The notes under the pieces were generated by a model. That model was given only the letters and a program-made list of their open reading frames with translations. It did not search any database and was not told the origin of the DNA. The position numbers were made by a program, and so were the translations under genes. A DNA stretch of 64,000 nt from Arthonia radiata. Lineage: Eukaryota; Ascomycota; Arthoniomycetes; Arthoniales; Arthoniaceae. The stretch lies in the NCBI GenBank assembly GCA_002989075.1, contig PSQN01000017.1:4533453-4597452 (forward strand), given 5' to 3'. Each line of letters begins with the position of its first letter. Position 1 is the stretch's first letter. This document shows positions 32,103 to 43,207 of this stretch, one piece after another.

Positions 32103-32882
32103 ATGAGTGGAAACCCTTACCTAGATATCGCCCTCACCGCATCCGTTGCCCACATCACCTGGCTTCATTGGAGGCTTCACACCCTCGATAATGTTCTCTC
32201 TTCACAATCCGTCAACGCCCACGCGGACGCTGTTTCGCTTAAAGACGCGATAGTGACCGCCGTCGAAGAAGCACATGCGCCAAACCCATCATGCCCGAGC
32301 GAAGCAAGTTTCTTCACTCGGCCATGGGTGACGATGCTCCTCATTGTTGCGTTCGTATCCTGCTTGGCTTGGCTCGGCTATGCCAAAGGATCATACATCT
32401 CTGCGGGCATGCGGGCCATATTTGACAGGAGAGAAAACGATGGTCGTGATGCAGGGTCAGCTGCAAGATCTGAAGGTAGGAATATGCGCGCTGAAAAACA
32501 GTGGCATTCAATAGCTAATGACTTCGACCCAGCGCACAGCACTTCCATCAGTGGCGGCCAGCCGTCCACCGCAGAAGAAGATGTAGAGGCCGACGTTGCC
32601 GACATCTTGGGTGAACGTCCGGAACCCGAAATAATCCAGGTTCCAGCTGAAGCACGTCAAGTCGGGATCGTAGACACTTCTGGTGACAGGAGCGATGAAG
32701 GCTTCGCGAATCCAGATACTCCGCTCAAAGGCGAAGACGTTACCGCGGCCCAAGCTGATCAGAATGTAGAAGTCGGACCATCCGGTAAGGAATCAGGCAA
32801 GATAGGAATTTTGGGGTTTGTGCCAAGCAAGCATGCCCCAAAGCTCCAGGTTCAAGGAGATGAGACCGCGTCGCAGGCTTGA
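32103..32882 (+). CDS. Single-pass membrane protein of unknown function, 259 aa
   Basis: The frame is open from 31884, but I choose the ATG at 32103 (MSGNPYLDIALTASVAHITW). It encodes a short N-terminal part, one strong transmembrane helix at about residues 75-98 (WVTMLLIVAFVSCLAWLGYA), and a long acidic, disordered C-terminal part rich in Glu, Asp, Ser and Gly. No signal peptide. The polar tail and single anchor suggest a tail facing the cytosol with the charged region as an interaction platform; that is inference. No family recognised. It follows the cysteine-rich genes on the same strand, with about 250 bp between. Confidence 0.65.
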   Translation: MSGNPYLDIALTASVAHITWLHWRLHTLDNVLSSQSVNAHADAVSLKDAIVTAVEEAHAPNPSCPSEASFFTRPWVTMLLIVAFVSCLAWLGYAKGSYISAGMRAIFDRRENDGRDAGSAARSEGRNMRAEKQWHSIANDFDPAHSTSISGGQPSTAEEDVEADVADILGERPEPEIIQVPAEARQVGIVDTSGDRSDEGFANPDTPLKGEDVTAAQADQNVEVGPSGKESGKIGILGFVPSKHAPKLQVQGDETASQA

Positions 32883-33701
32883 TTTGGAGCAAGCGAAAAC
32901 GGAAGAAGTTTCAATTGGCGGGGTGAAGCGGATCGAAGAAGACAAATGGGCTTTCGGCAGCTCTTGTTCTATCTGAGACGATAGCAGACGGAAGATATCA
33001 GTGACGGGCGCCAATCTCATATGGCCTTCCGAAGTCCCCAAGCATCGATTCTACGACCAGCGTCAGACCCTGATGCAAACCAGATGACGCTCGCAGGGAA
33101 TCTGTTTGGAGGAACGGGGGATGAATGAATAGCTGATAGAACGTGGCGAAATCAGCGAAGGCGTATACTTGGAGTACGTGAAGAAAGCTTCAATGGTAGA
33201 CGCAAAGGGGTTCAATGTGACCACTTTGCAGTGGTTGATGGACACTGAGAGGGACCAGACGAGACAAAACTTGAGAGAGTGAAGGGAAACAATGCGAATA
33301 CTTGGGAGTTTCCTAGCTCCGAAAAGAAGTAGATCTGCTCACCCTCCTGGTATTGAATGCTGTGTTGACGTGGACTATCAATCATCGCCGAAGCCTGTCT
33401 GCAGACCTGTTACCTACGAAAGAGCGTCTGAGGCTGGTCTTGACACACACGAGCATGCGGATAAGATGCTCGAAGGACCAGAAGAGCTGTGTGAGGGCCG
33501 TAGAATGGAGCGCTCTAAAGGCTGCTGTTGTGGCTTGCAAGGACAAGAATAAATCGGGTCCTTCTGGGGAGGGAGCCTGAGGTGCGGTCACAGATAAGAA
33601 GACTCGAGGGACATTTTGCAAACTCTATGTGGTGTATAGCTTCTGAGCAAGACGTGTGTCGGTTTTGAGATCAAAGCACTGGGAAAGAACGGTGGAGGAT
33701 A
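32883..33701. other. Intergenic before the foldback element
   Basis: About 820 bp with no supported gene or RNA. The right end abuts the TA flank of the foldback element. Confidence 0.4.
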
Positions 33702-34203
33702 CAGCTCTTTGCAGGACCTTTGGGAATTGTGGCCCGTGCTTTTAATTTACACACATGTTTAAACACGCGCAGCACCAAGAACTGGCTCTCCCCTAGTACT
33801 CACGCTACAGTCTTTGTAGTACTATGACTACTATATTTCTGTTTGCTACTTTACGGGCTATTTATAGAAGGTATTGTCTCTCTCTACTTTGCTGTAGCGG
33901 TCGTTATTCAGTAGGGACAAAAGTAAGTGCTCCTGAGCGTACTAGGGTTAGCAACCCTTATTATCGTCTTTGAGGAGCACTTAGTTTTGTCCCTATCGCT
34001 CAACGACCGCTACGGCGAATAGAGAGTTAATACTAGCTGCTATAGAGAGCTCGTAGGATAGGAGGTTAGTGCGCACTATTCGTAATATTAAAAAGGCTAT
34101 AGAGTGAGCTACATAGGCTCGACCGCCCAGTGTGCACATTGTAAACGTGTGTGCAACCCAAAAAAGCACGGGCCACAATTCCCAAAGGTCATGCAAAGAG
34201 CTG
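33702..34203. mobile_element. Non-autonomous foldback DNA element (MITE-like), 502 bp, TA flanks
   Basis: The first 42 bases (33702-33743) and the reverse complement of the last 42 (34162-34203) match at all but one position, starting CAGCTCTTTGCA. The termini begin with CAG and the element is flanked by TA on both sides (33700-33701 and 34204-34205), the pattern of Tc1/mariner-type (pogo/Fot1) insertions. A second, inner inverted repeat (33894-33905 with 34002-34013, and 33913-33934 with 33973-33994) makes the whole element fold back. It has no transposase frame. The arms between outer and inner repeats have diverged, so it is not brand new, but the outer ends are well kept. Family assignment to pogo/Fot1 is inference from TIR and TSD. 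Confidence 0.8.
33894..34013. repeat. Inner hairpin of the foldback element
   Basis: Inverted repeat with GTAGCGGTCGTT / AACGACCGCTAC outer arms and AGGGACAAAA-type inner arms (22 bases each, one or two mismatches), loop of about 38 bases. It could be a nested older element or the core of the MITE. Confidence 0.75.
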
Positions 34204-34423
34204 TATTGTGGAGAATGAAATCGAAGGCAAGTGAGGACGCGCTAAGCCTTACAATCAAAGACGCCGGATCTCACGGAAAGTCCCGAATCAAGCTTTTTGG
34301 TTTGTTCGCTTTCATCTCTCAACAGGAGCTGCCAAAAAGGTCATTCCTCATCCTCAGACCTCTTTCACCCCCTAACGGCTCCTCGAATCAGCGAATGATG
34401 ATGTCGAGGTAGCCTCACAGTCG

Positions 34424-36357
34424 ATGGCAAGCCCTCTCACGCTGAGGCCGAGCGCCTCAGCACTCACATCCTTCTCAAGATCCTTATCACAAAGAACACA
34501 CACGTCCTCACGATCACCCTTTTTTCTCTCTACGCTCGTGCGCACAATCCCCAGACATCTTCGAATACAACAGAGCTTCCGGCGACAGTATGCCAGTGAA
34601 GCTCCGCAAGCTACGCTGTCCCCACAGCCTGTCAAGAGGAAGCGCGCTGGCTTCTTCAGGTGGACATGGCGGCTTATGTACACGAGCTTTATCTTGGGCG
34701 TAGGATATGTCGGCTATGGTATTTACGAGAGCAGACATCCAGCTGAACAACAAGAGGCGGATCCGAGCAAGAAGACCCTGGTAGTACTTGGTATGCTTCA
34801 CACCATCTATCCGATACAAGATCAGCAGGCGCTTCTTATCAAGCCTTGTCACCTTATCCTGCGCACACAATACCAGCTCAAAGTCCTAAGCTAACACCAC
34901 ACAGGCACCGGCTGGGGCTCCGTCTCCCTGCTGAAGAAACTCGACACAGAAAACTACAACGTTATCGTCGTCAGCCCGCGCAACTACTTCCTCTTCACGC
35001 CACTTCTCCCCTCCTGCACGACCGGCACCATCGAGCATCGCTCCATCATGGAACCCATCCGTAACTTTCTGCGCCACAAGAAGGCCCACGTCACCTACTA
35101 CGAGGCAGAAGCGACCAAGATCGACTACGCCAACAAGAAAGTCTACATCAACGACGAGAGCCCCGTCAAGGGCGACTCGTCTGCCACTGAGGTTGACTTT
35201 GACATGCTCGTCGTCGGCGTCGGCGCGGAGAACGCGACATTCGGAATCCCGGGCGTGCGCGAGCACTCGTGCTTCTTGAAGGAGGTGAATGACGCCCAAG
35301 CCATCCGCAAGCGCATCATGGACTGCTGCGAGACCGCCGTCTTCAAAGATCAGTCGCCTGCCGAAGTGCAACGATTATTGCACATGGTCGTGGTCGGAGG
35401 CGGCCCCACTGGTGTCGAGTTCGCTGGTGAGCTCCAGGACTTCTTCAAAGACGACCTCATGAAGTGGATGCCCGAGCTTGGGCACAACTTTAAGGTCACT
35501 TTGATTGAAGCGCTGCCGAATGTGTTGCCGATGTTCAGCAAACAGCTGATTGACTACACGGAACAAACGTTCCGCGAAGAGACGATCGACGTCAAGACGA
35601 AGACGATGGTCAAGGAAGTCACGGACAAGTACATCACCGCCGAGCACACGTTACCGGATGGTAGCAAGAGCACCGAAACCATACCCTACGGTCTCCTCGT
35701 TTGGGCGACAGGCAACGCGGTGAGGCCGCTCGTGAAAGACCTGATGTCACAGATCCCAGCGCAGAAAGACTCACGGCGAGGCCTAGCAGTGAACGAATAC
35801 CTCGTCGTCAACGGCACCAGCGACGTCTGGGCCGTTGGCGACTGCGCGATCGCGAACTACGCGCCCACAGCGCAAGTCGCATCGCAGGAGGGTGCCTTCC
35901 TGGCCAAGCTGTTCAACAGCATGGGGCGAGAGGCAAAGTACCAGGCCGAGCTCGCCAACTTATCAGAAGAACAGAGCACGGCGAAGAACGGCGAGGAGCG
36001 CGACAAGATCCTGAATGATATCGGCATGGTGCAGAAGCGGCTGAAGCGCGTCGGTGGCCAAGGGCCGTTTGAGTATTCGCACCAGGGCAGTCTGGCGTAT
36101 ATTGGGAGTGAGAAGGCGGTGGCGGATTTGAGCTGGTTGAGTGGGAATTTTGCCACGGGGGGGACGTTGACGTATTTGTTTTGGAGGAGTGCGGTGAGTA
36201 CACCTTCTGCCATCGGCGGTGGTGCAGTCGGGTTCGAGAATGAAGGCTAACGGTCAAACAGTATATTAGTATGTGCTTCAGCACGCGCAACAAGATCCTT
36301 GTGATTATGGACTGGATCAAGGCGAAGACGTTTGGGCGGGATGTCTCGCGCGAGTAA
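34424..36357 (+). CDS. Alternative (type II) NADH dehydrogenase, mitochondrial
   Basis: Rotenone-insensitive, non-proton-pumping NADH:ubiquinone oxidoreductase of the Nde/Ndi family, on the mitochondrial inner membrane. Exons 34424-34790, 34905-36193 and 36262-36357 (introns 114 and 68 bp) give 583 aa. The N-terminus is Arg/Ser/Thr-rich without acid residues (mitochondrial presequence), followed by a hydrophobic segment (LMYTSFILGVGYVGYGIY, about residue 85). The FAD motif LVVLG-TGWGS is split by intron 1. SPRNYFLFTPLLPSCTTGTI follows, and the NADH site is VVVGGGPTGVEFAGEL. WATGNAVRPL, VWAVGDCAI and the C-terminal membrane-binding region SALxYISMCFSTRNK-like (YISMCFSTRNKILVIMDW) complete the family. 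The TM segment after the presequence suggests the external (NDE) type. Its promoter contains the foldback element. Confidence 0.95.
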
Positions 36358-37773
36358 ACGGTCTGGGTCATCGATGTCAATGCTATAAGTTGTCGGGATA
36401 TCAGGGCTGGTGGTATCTTTCCGTGGCATGGGAAAGGATGCATGGGAAGAACGTGTGCCAGGCGTGAGGCGCCACACTCTGCTGTTGTACATATACGTTG
36501 TACATCGAAACGGTCCTGTGAAGCTGTATCAGTGACGAAGTAAATCTCAAGCTTTACTTATCCGTGGCTACCCAACATGCAGCTTCTCTAGGATGTCGCG
36601 TTCGCTGTCTGACACCATTGGTCTCGTTCGATCACGGTCGTGCATTCGAGCGAATTCAAAGCAGGTCATCGGCGCTTCCCAAACTCCTGGATACCGGATC
36701 GAGACCAATATATGCCCTGCCTCTGACCGGATGACTCCGTACGCAAGCGGCTTTCGTATTTGACTGTCCAGACTGACAGCCACCCATCCCTTCGTCAGTG
36801 TTTTGGTCACATAACCTGGTAGGTACTTTGAAGATCCTTGTCTGGCTCTTCGCCCGCGATGCCATGCTTGAGTGGTTGTGCAGATCGTCCTCTTGAGGAC
36901 GGGTGGGCTAGTTGAGGCGGTGACATGGTACGGCTGGTTTGGAAAAGCTTATGTCAAGAGAGGCACTCGCTAAGCGACATCACAGCGACCGTCTGTCGCT
37001 TACGCGTGGAGCAGCCTGATTTGTTCTGCTACACGCTTGGAAAGTACAGGGGCGCAAAACAACGGCTCGATCGTATACGCCAATGTGCAGCCAGAGGTGC
37101 GGAGGTTTGAAGGGGGCGTCTCGCCAAGGTGATTTGGTCGTGGTGTGGTCGACGGGCTGAGGGCGTTGAAGGACAATCTCGGTCGCGATTAAGTCCAGTG
37201 TCTCTTGACTAACCTCTATGATGGTGGGTGCATAGGCGTCATTCGCTGCTTAGCAGCGTTGCTTGTATCGAGCGCCCCAGCGATGTGGCTTGCAAACAGT
37301 CAGGCTGCTGTTCACTCTCAGAGGCGGTTATTGTGCTCTTTTAGGTTGAGGTGTTCTGACTACTGATTCTGCAAAAGCCAAAGAGATCTATGTGTACCTT
37401 GAGATGAGATTTGCAGGAGGAAGAACATTATCGCTTTGATAGAACATGGTACTAGGTAACAGGTGGGATGTCACGAAGCGTAGCAGAAATACAGATGGGT
37501 AGAAAAGGGAGAGGTGCTTGAGTGGCTTTTAGAGCATGGAATAGAGTAGCTGTTCATATTACGCTCCAGGCGTATAGAATGCGTGTGCTCGCGGCTCATA
37601 TATCCCTCGCCGGTGAATGCATCCAATGGAATCCAGCACGATTAAGACACCCCAACATCCACGCGCCTCGCTAGATGTCATAAATACTGTGGGATCCCCG
37701 CAGTGGACCATGCGTAAGTCGATATCGTCAGTCGGTAAAGTCATTGCAAAATAGATTTCCCAAACCTTCATCA
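36358..37773. other. Intergenic with one weak small gene candidate
   Basis: Convergent 3' region of the NADH dehydrogenase and the arrestin genes, about 1.4 kb. Apart from the weak candidate at 36568-36865 I see no gene, RNA or repeat. Confidence 0.4.
36568..36865 (-). CDS. Weak small ORF, 80-86 aa, unknown
   Basis: A frame from 36810 to 36568 reads GWVAVSLDSQIRKPLAYGVI, then HILVSIRYPGVWEAPMTCFE and ERDILEKLHVG. An upstream ATG at 36865 (MASRAKSQTRIFK) can be joined through a 37-bp GTACCT...GAAG gap, which is short for a fungal intron. The unspliced start is 36810. The composition looks protein-like but there is no recognised domain. Confidence 0.3.
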
Positions 37774-39531
37774 TCACGTCCTCGAGTCTTGGACTGTCGC
37801 ACTCTCCGCAATGCCAGCCTCAACACTCTCTCCGCTTCTACCGCCGCTGGGGCCTGGTTCATCGTCCTCTTCGTCCCGCCACGTCCGATCTCGTGGTCGC
37901 CCTCTGTCCTCTAGATCGTCTCGTGAAAGGCTAGGCCCGGGGTGTGGCGTATCGGCGCCGAGGTCCAATCCCTCGAGGACCTGCTCAAGATTGCCGGTCA
38001 CTTCGGCCATGTGACTATTGACACCGTACAAAGGCGGACTCTGCGGCCACTCAGAGTCTCGCGTTCTCACCGCTTCCTGTCTTGCGCGCCCGTTCATCTC
38101 GTTGATCTGCTCGGCGCTCAAAGGTGGAAGGCCGAACTCTTTGCTGTAGTCCGGCGGCGGTCCCTGGGTCATGTCCTCGTACAGAGGCGGCTCCTCTTCG
38201 TCCCAGCTAATGCCTAGACCTGCGCGCTCTGTCGCCTTGAGGCCAAACTGACATCGTAAGACCCGCGCTTGCCCTGTCGGTCCGCTCTTGTTTGGCTGCG
38301 TGTTATGCTGCCATTCTTCTGCTACTACGAGCTCGATGACTAGGCTGTGAGTGATACGCATGGCATGGTTCTGCGTCTCGACATCGCACAACGCTTTGCT
38401 TTTTGTATCCCTTGGCGCTAGGATGATGGGAAATTCCATTTCAAACACGCCGTCTCCAGTTAGATCTTTCTTCCACCCCGTGAACATTTCATCTCGAGCA
38501 AGCACGCGCTCTTCTTGCCATTCCTTGCCTTTTCCCTCACCGCCAACTTTGTGGGCGTGCTTGGAACACGCGGGCGCGATGCTCATCTCCGTCTCTTCCA
38601 GCTTCCACGTGAGCTTTCGTAGCATCCATCGCGTGTGTAGCTCTGGCCGCTTGGGTACGTTTCGGACGATAATATTCTTAAGCGCAAATTGCGCGACAAA
38701 TCTGCCGATGGGGTGTATGACAGGGACGAGTGAAAGATGTGCTTCGAGTGATGTTGGCGGGAAAATGCGCAGGCTTTGCTTCTCTTGCGGTACTGCCAGG
38801 CTTCTGGCAATCTTGAGCTCCTCGTTCCAATGCATCTCTTCGCCTGATGTCGTACGCGCCTTGGCGGTTAGAAAATATTCTATCTGGCCTAGTCTACCGT
38901 AAGATGTTGCTGGCAGTCTGCCAGGTATGAGATGGGAGTATGGAAATGCGTGGTCTCCCTTCGTCAACGTCTTTGGCTCGCTGAGGAATTTCCAGGTCTT
39001 GATGTCAGTATCCTCATGCGCGCAGTGCGGGCAGTCCTTCTGAACCGGCTTCTTCTGAGTCGCACGCGCCACGAGTCGCATAGTCAAGGTTTCCAATACC
39101 ATCTGTGGCTCTGTCACGACTTTGACGCGGAGAATACCGGACAGAAGCACCCCGGAACATGCTTCTGGTGGTCCGAAGAAGATCGAAGGAGGCGATTCCC
39201 GCACGACTTCCAGGCTGTTCCTAGGGATAGAGCTGATGGGTCTTAAAGCAGGCGAAGGCGAGTGGCCAGCCTTGTCCTTGCGTTTGTCACGGTCTTTGTC
39301 ATGACTATGCCCGCGCATTGCATTGATGCCGCTTAAACTGGCTCTTTTAATGTTCTCCATCGCTGTATTAGGGACGGGCGTCAATGGAGGGGTCCCGGGT
39401 TGATGGTGGGCATCGTCTGAAGGGTGCCCGTGGAGTGAGCTGGGTTTTTGAGGATCACGAGGATTGCTGAGTGAAGCAGTGACGGATGAACTGCGCGAGC
39501 GGTTAAGACCGCCGAGCAGCCGGGCTGGCAT
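37774..39531 (-). CDS. Arrestin-related trafficking adaptor, LDB19/ART1-like
   Basis: Recruits the Rsp5/NEDD4-type ubiquitin ligase to plasma-membrane transporters for endocytosis. Single exon, 585 aa. The arrestin N-domain starts near residue 110 (PPSIFFGPPEACSGVLLSGI, then QMVLETLTMRLVARATQKKP). KDCPHCAHEDTDIKTWKFL and HAFPYSHLIPGRLPATSYG follow; the C-domain contains HPIGRFVAQFALKNI and IAPACSKHAHKVGGEGKGKE. After ERAGLGISWDEEEPPLYEDM come three PPxY-type motifs (PPLY, PPDY, PPLY), the docking sites for Rsp5 WW domains. The N-terminal 100 residues are Ser/Pro-rich and disordered. KHAHKVGGEGKG is typical of LDB19-type proteins. Start at 39531 (MPARLLGGLNRSRSSS) is well placed. Confidence 0.93.
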   Translation of the reverse strand: MPARLLGGLNRSRSSSVTASLSNPRDPQKPSSLHGHPSDDAHHQPGTPPLTPVPNTAMENIKRASLSGINAMRGHSHDKDRDKRKDKAGHSPSPALRPISSIPRNSLEVVRESPPSIFFGPPEACSGVLLSGILRVKVVTEPQMVLETLTMRLVARATQKKPVQKDCPHCAHEDTDIKTWKFLSEPKTLTKGDHAFPYSHLIPGRLPATSYGRLGQIEYFLTAKARTTSGEEMHWNEELKIARSLAVPQEKQSLRIFPPTSLEAHLSLVPVIHPIGRFVAQFALKNIIVRNVPKRPELHTRWMLRKLTWKLEETEMSIAPACSKHAHKVGGEGKGKEWQEERVLARDEMFTGWKKDLTGDGVFEMEFPIILAPRDTKSKALCDVETQNHAMRITHSLVIELVVAEEWQHNTQPNKSGPTGQARVLRCQFGLKATERAGLGISWDEEEPPLYEDMTQGPPPDYSKEFGLPPLSAEQINEMNGRARQEAVRTRDSEWPQSPPLYGVNSHMAEVTGNLEQVLEGLDLGADTPHPGPSLSRDDLEDRGRPRDRTWRDEEDDEPGPSGGRSGESVEAGIAESATVQDSRT

Positions 39532-40576
39532 GTTGAGAAAGGGTTAGGTAAGAGGTTGGGAAAGGTGCGGGCGCGGGTGGAGGAGGAAGGAATCTTGTAC
39601 GCAATCAAAATTGCAACTTTTCACTTGGTGCCTGATCTTGACCTATTCCATCGGCTTAGTGCAGAATGATAATAGTTTATACCGAAACAAGGAAAAGAAT
39701 GGCGCAGGCGGATCAAGATGGGTGAATGTTGGAACATGGAAGAGGTATGGCGAAGGCATGGTTTCTGTAGAGTCTCGAGCTAGAAAAGTATGTTTTGGTG
39801 AAGGTTCAGCTGACAGCGGCCGCCAGCGCTGAAATAACGGCAGAAGGTTACCGTCATTCAGAGTCGTGATATTCAAGTAGATGGCATGATGATTGGAATT
39901 AGCCATTCAGCCTTTTCAGTCTGACTCTCCAGAAGATGATCATCTGTGGACGGTTCTTTGGCGATGCAGCATCATGCACGTGAGATAATGCTGCACCTAT
40001 ACCCCAGATTCTGGACTTGCCCTGCATAAGCGTGCCTGCAGCTTTACATCGCCTATTCCTTGCCACGTTCCTTTTGCTCTGGCCCACCGTTTTCCACCCT
40101 CACCTGACCCTCTTCCGCGCTCCACATACTGCACGCTACCTCAACGACGCCTGCTGCCCGCTCGGATTCTGTCTCCCATACCTGAGAACACCGACCACAT
40201 CAATCAACATTGGATGGCGCACAGTGCCATGTACGCGTGCATGCTAGCAATGGCTGCGAGTGTCTCTGAGCGACTCCGAGCTGTCCCGCCAAGCTCGGAG
40301 TAGACCTTCCACTTTGCGAGATATACCATACCGGTGGTGCAAGACGCGGGTGTGATGATGACATTTTCCCGGCGATGCTTCGCAATGACTCAGATCATTC
40401 TTTGATACACCGAAGAGTGTGAGGGAGTATCTTTGGCGAGTTCACCTCTGGAGTGATTGGTGGCTGTCAGTACCTGTGAGGTCTCGAGCATTCGACTGAT
40501 GAGAAATTGGTGGCCATCATGAAGCCTGGGCGTGTGTAAAGTGGTTTCAAGACCGACTGCATGTATTAAAAGGCCT
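39532..40576. other. Intergenic, about 1 kb
   Basis: The arrestin promoter and the UTP8 3' region. No gene, RNA or repeat supported. A weak pyrimidine-rich stretch near 40,060-40,200 on the plus strand is not tied to any gene. Confidence 0.5.
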
Positions 40577-43207
40577 TCAGAAGCGTATCGTCTCAAATGA
40601 GTAGGGTCCAAGTCTCTCGCTGATCCTTTGGCCAATGTCTCGTGCGCTGCGCTTCTTGATCTCACCGCCTTGCGCAATGCGCGTGGCCGATATCCTCTCG
40701 ATGGACTTGGTACTGATTGGCAACCCAGCTGGCTCCACCAGCTTGCGCAAATATTGACGCGAGGCTTCCCCACGTAAACGCCTTTGGCTTGGAAAATTGG
40801 AGAGCACCGAATTGTTGAGGACGCTCTCGTAGTGCAAGAAATCTTTCAGAAACCCGTTGAAGAATGATGACTCTTGCACACCCTCTAGAATGGCGGATGT
40901 CTCGTTTCGCAGCGACGCAAGGAATGGCTCGACGCCGCCACGCTCAAGAATCGCCTCGCCAGGTACTAGTGAACCTGTACCTAGAGCGTCTACCGCGCAG
41001 TTTAGGAGGTTGGAGATGGCATTGATTGCATGGCTATGGCCACCGCCCATGGAATCTTCGGCGTAAGCATCGAAGGCACGAGAAGCCCACCCTCCTCTAT
41101 GCATCTCGATCCGCAAGATATCAATCATCAGTAGTAGCTCTTGTGCTGGCAATATATCTCGTAATGACCGACTGACTTGACCAAGATGAAAGCATGTTGC
41201 AAGTTTCTCGAAACAAATGCGAATGGCGCTGGTCCGTACGGGCAAGCCGTTTTCAAGCAATTCCGATGCAAGATTGATCTCTTTGGCAACAAAATCTTCT
41301 TCAATCTGCAGCTCACGCTCTAGATCGCCATTTGTGAGATCTGTCACGTCTTTCAGCAAACGCGTGTTCGCGTTTGTCTGCCTTGGCTCGAAGCTGCGCA
41401 GTAGCTGCTGAAGCGCGTGCGTCAGCATAGGCAATCCTACCATCGGGCTTTGGAAGACCAATTCAGCGACCAGCATCAATGTCGGGTCGTACTTGGCCAA
41501 TGCCTCAACGACGCTACTGGCGGTTACCTGACGAGATCTTTGGTTCGAAGCCGTATCGTGAAAGAGCGCTTGTTGAATCCAAGAAGCCGTCATGTAGCCT
41601 CCAGAAACCAGATGTGAGAAATGCTTGTGCGTTGCATGTCGAACACGTATACTTGGATTAGAGTCGCGGTTGTTATAGGATTGTACATCGTTCCATTCGA
41701 ACATGTCGGCGAGAGGTTGAAGCTTTCTATCCTGTGCAGTAGAGCGCCGCACGCTTTCAGACTCAGCACCGCGACCAATTGCGTCTGCTAGACGGCCCTG
41801 CTTTCGCCGTTTCCTTGACCCGTCGTCCCGATTCAAGGAGATTTGACAACTTGCGAGCTGTTTTGCGCCAATGCCTGTGATCATTCCCGCCTTTTCGAAA
41901 TAGTGGATATGAGAGGACGGGCTTGCAGCGGGCACCAAGCCGCCTCGCTTACGTTTTCGACTTGACCCAGAAACGTCATCAGATGATGCGTGGCGGTGTG
42001 CTTGAGTAGAGCGGTATTTCATATCTATGAGAAGACTTTGGTGAGTAGTTGCTACGAAACACATCGACCTGTTGATCGACGTGCAGCCAGTAATGCTGCT
42101 ACCCTTATCAGATGTGTATTCGAAGGTAGTGCAAGGATGGCGTCGGAAAAATTCCACAATTGAGATGTGATGCTCGTCAAATCGAATAAGTAGTCCACGT
42201 TTCAGGTCAAATTGGTAAGTACCAATTCCGATTGAATGCGACTTCGTGTGCCTCGGAAGCCGCCATGCAACCAGCTCGGAGACTTTAGAACGATGGTCTG
42301 GCGTTGAATCTGGCGGATAAATCGTGTATAAATGTAGTTGATCTACTTCTGAGACTTCATGGGGCTGCCGCGTACTCGTCGTGACCACGCCTACAATTAG
42401 TACACGCTCGAGATGGCCTCTTCCAACATCGTTAGAAATGCCCAGCTGGTCTAGCAGATCCGGGCGGCATCTGAAGAGTGACTTTCCATATGAGGAAGCG
42501 TTGCCGCTGAACACAGCACGAGCCCTCTGCTCGCTTTGGGCTGGTGTATCAATATCGAGAGTGGCGTTGAAATCCAGTGACGCGGTCCAGTTACTGTCTG
42601 CAACACTGCTTGATAGACAAGACACTTTCCCGCTACTCTGTACGACCAGAACTTGATGATGCGCTCCAGTCCGTTGCGCATGCTGCGGCAACACAATTGG
42701 CTCTATCGAAAGCACAGGATCATTGGGGAAGCCAATGCTGTAGGACACTGTTTCAGGAGATGCGTGAGAAGGCGACAGCTGCCCTTTGCGGTCCGAAGCT
42801 TGCCTGTAGCATTCGATGCGATCTTGATGCGCAAGCGTTTCGTCTCGAACAGCGATGTAAAGATAGATCTCCCCCGACGAGGACTTGGTTCTCCGGTATG
42901 TGACTGCACAGGGAGGTGCGATTATCTGGGACTGTGGACGCAGCGCATGTGTATTGACGAGTCTAGAGGTCTTGACCTAGTTCAATTCAGCTATGAAAAG
43001 CATGCCGAGGTGGGTTATCAAACGACTTACATTGTAGAGATTGACATTTGAGCCATCCGCTCCCACTACGAGCTCGGGTCGTAGACGTTTCTTCGCGCGC
43101 AGAAAAGAATACGATGCGCCGACCCAAATCTTGCCACTGATTGAGTCGAAAGGCTTCGGAATATCGCTCAAGCTGATGGGTTCTTCTATACTGGCAAAGC
43201 CCGCCAT
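40577..43207 (-). CDS. UTP8: UTP8-like nucleolar protein (t-UTP/UtpA subcomplex)
   Basis: Subunit of the small-subunit processome needed for rDNA transcription and 18S rRNA maturation, nucleolar. Exon 1 is 43207-43031; a 54-bp intron (GTAAGT ... CTAG, 42977-43030) joins NLYN to VKTSRLVNTHALRPQ; exon 2 is 42976-40577. Total 858 aa. The N-terminal beta-propeller-like part carries PKPFDSISGKIWVGASYSFL, then RPELVVGADGSNVNLYN and HALRPQSQIIAPPCAVTYRR, the order I know from fungal Utp8 (variable family, so conservation is modest). A Lys/Arg nuclear patch (SSRKRKRGGLVP, about residue 400) and a helical C-terminal half follow. I chose the ATG at 43207 (MAGFASIEEPISLSDIPKP); 43252 is an upstream alternative. 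Identification is by recalled similarity and moderately firm. Confidence 0.75.

Noticed and set aside
33938-33960. Telomere-like TAGGGTTAG in the hairpin loop
   Set aside because: Only one unit, part of a small palindrome; no array, so not an interstitial telomere.
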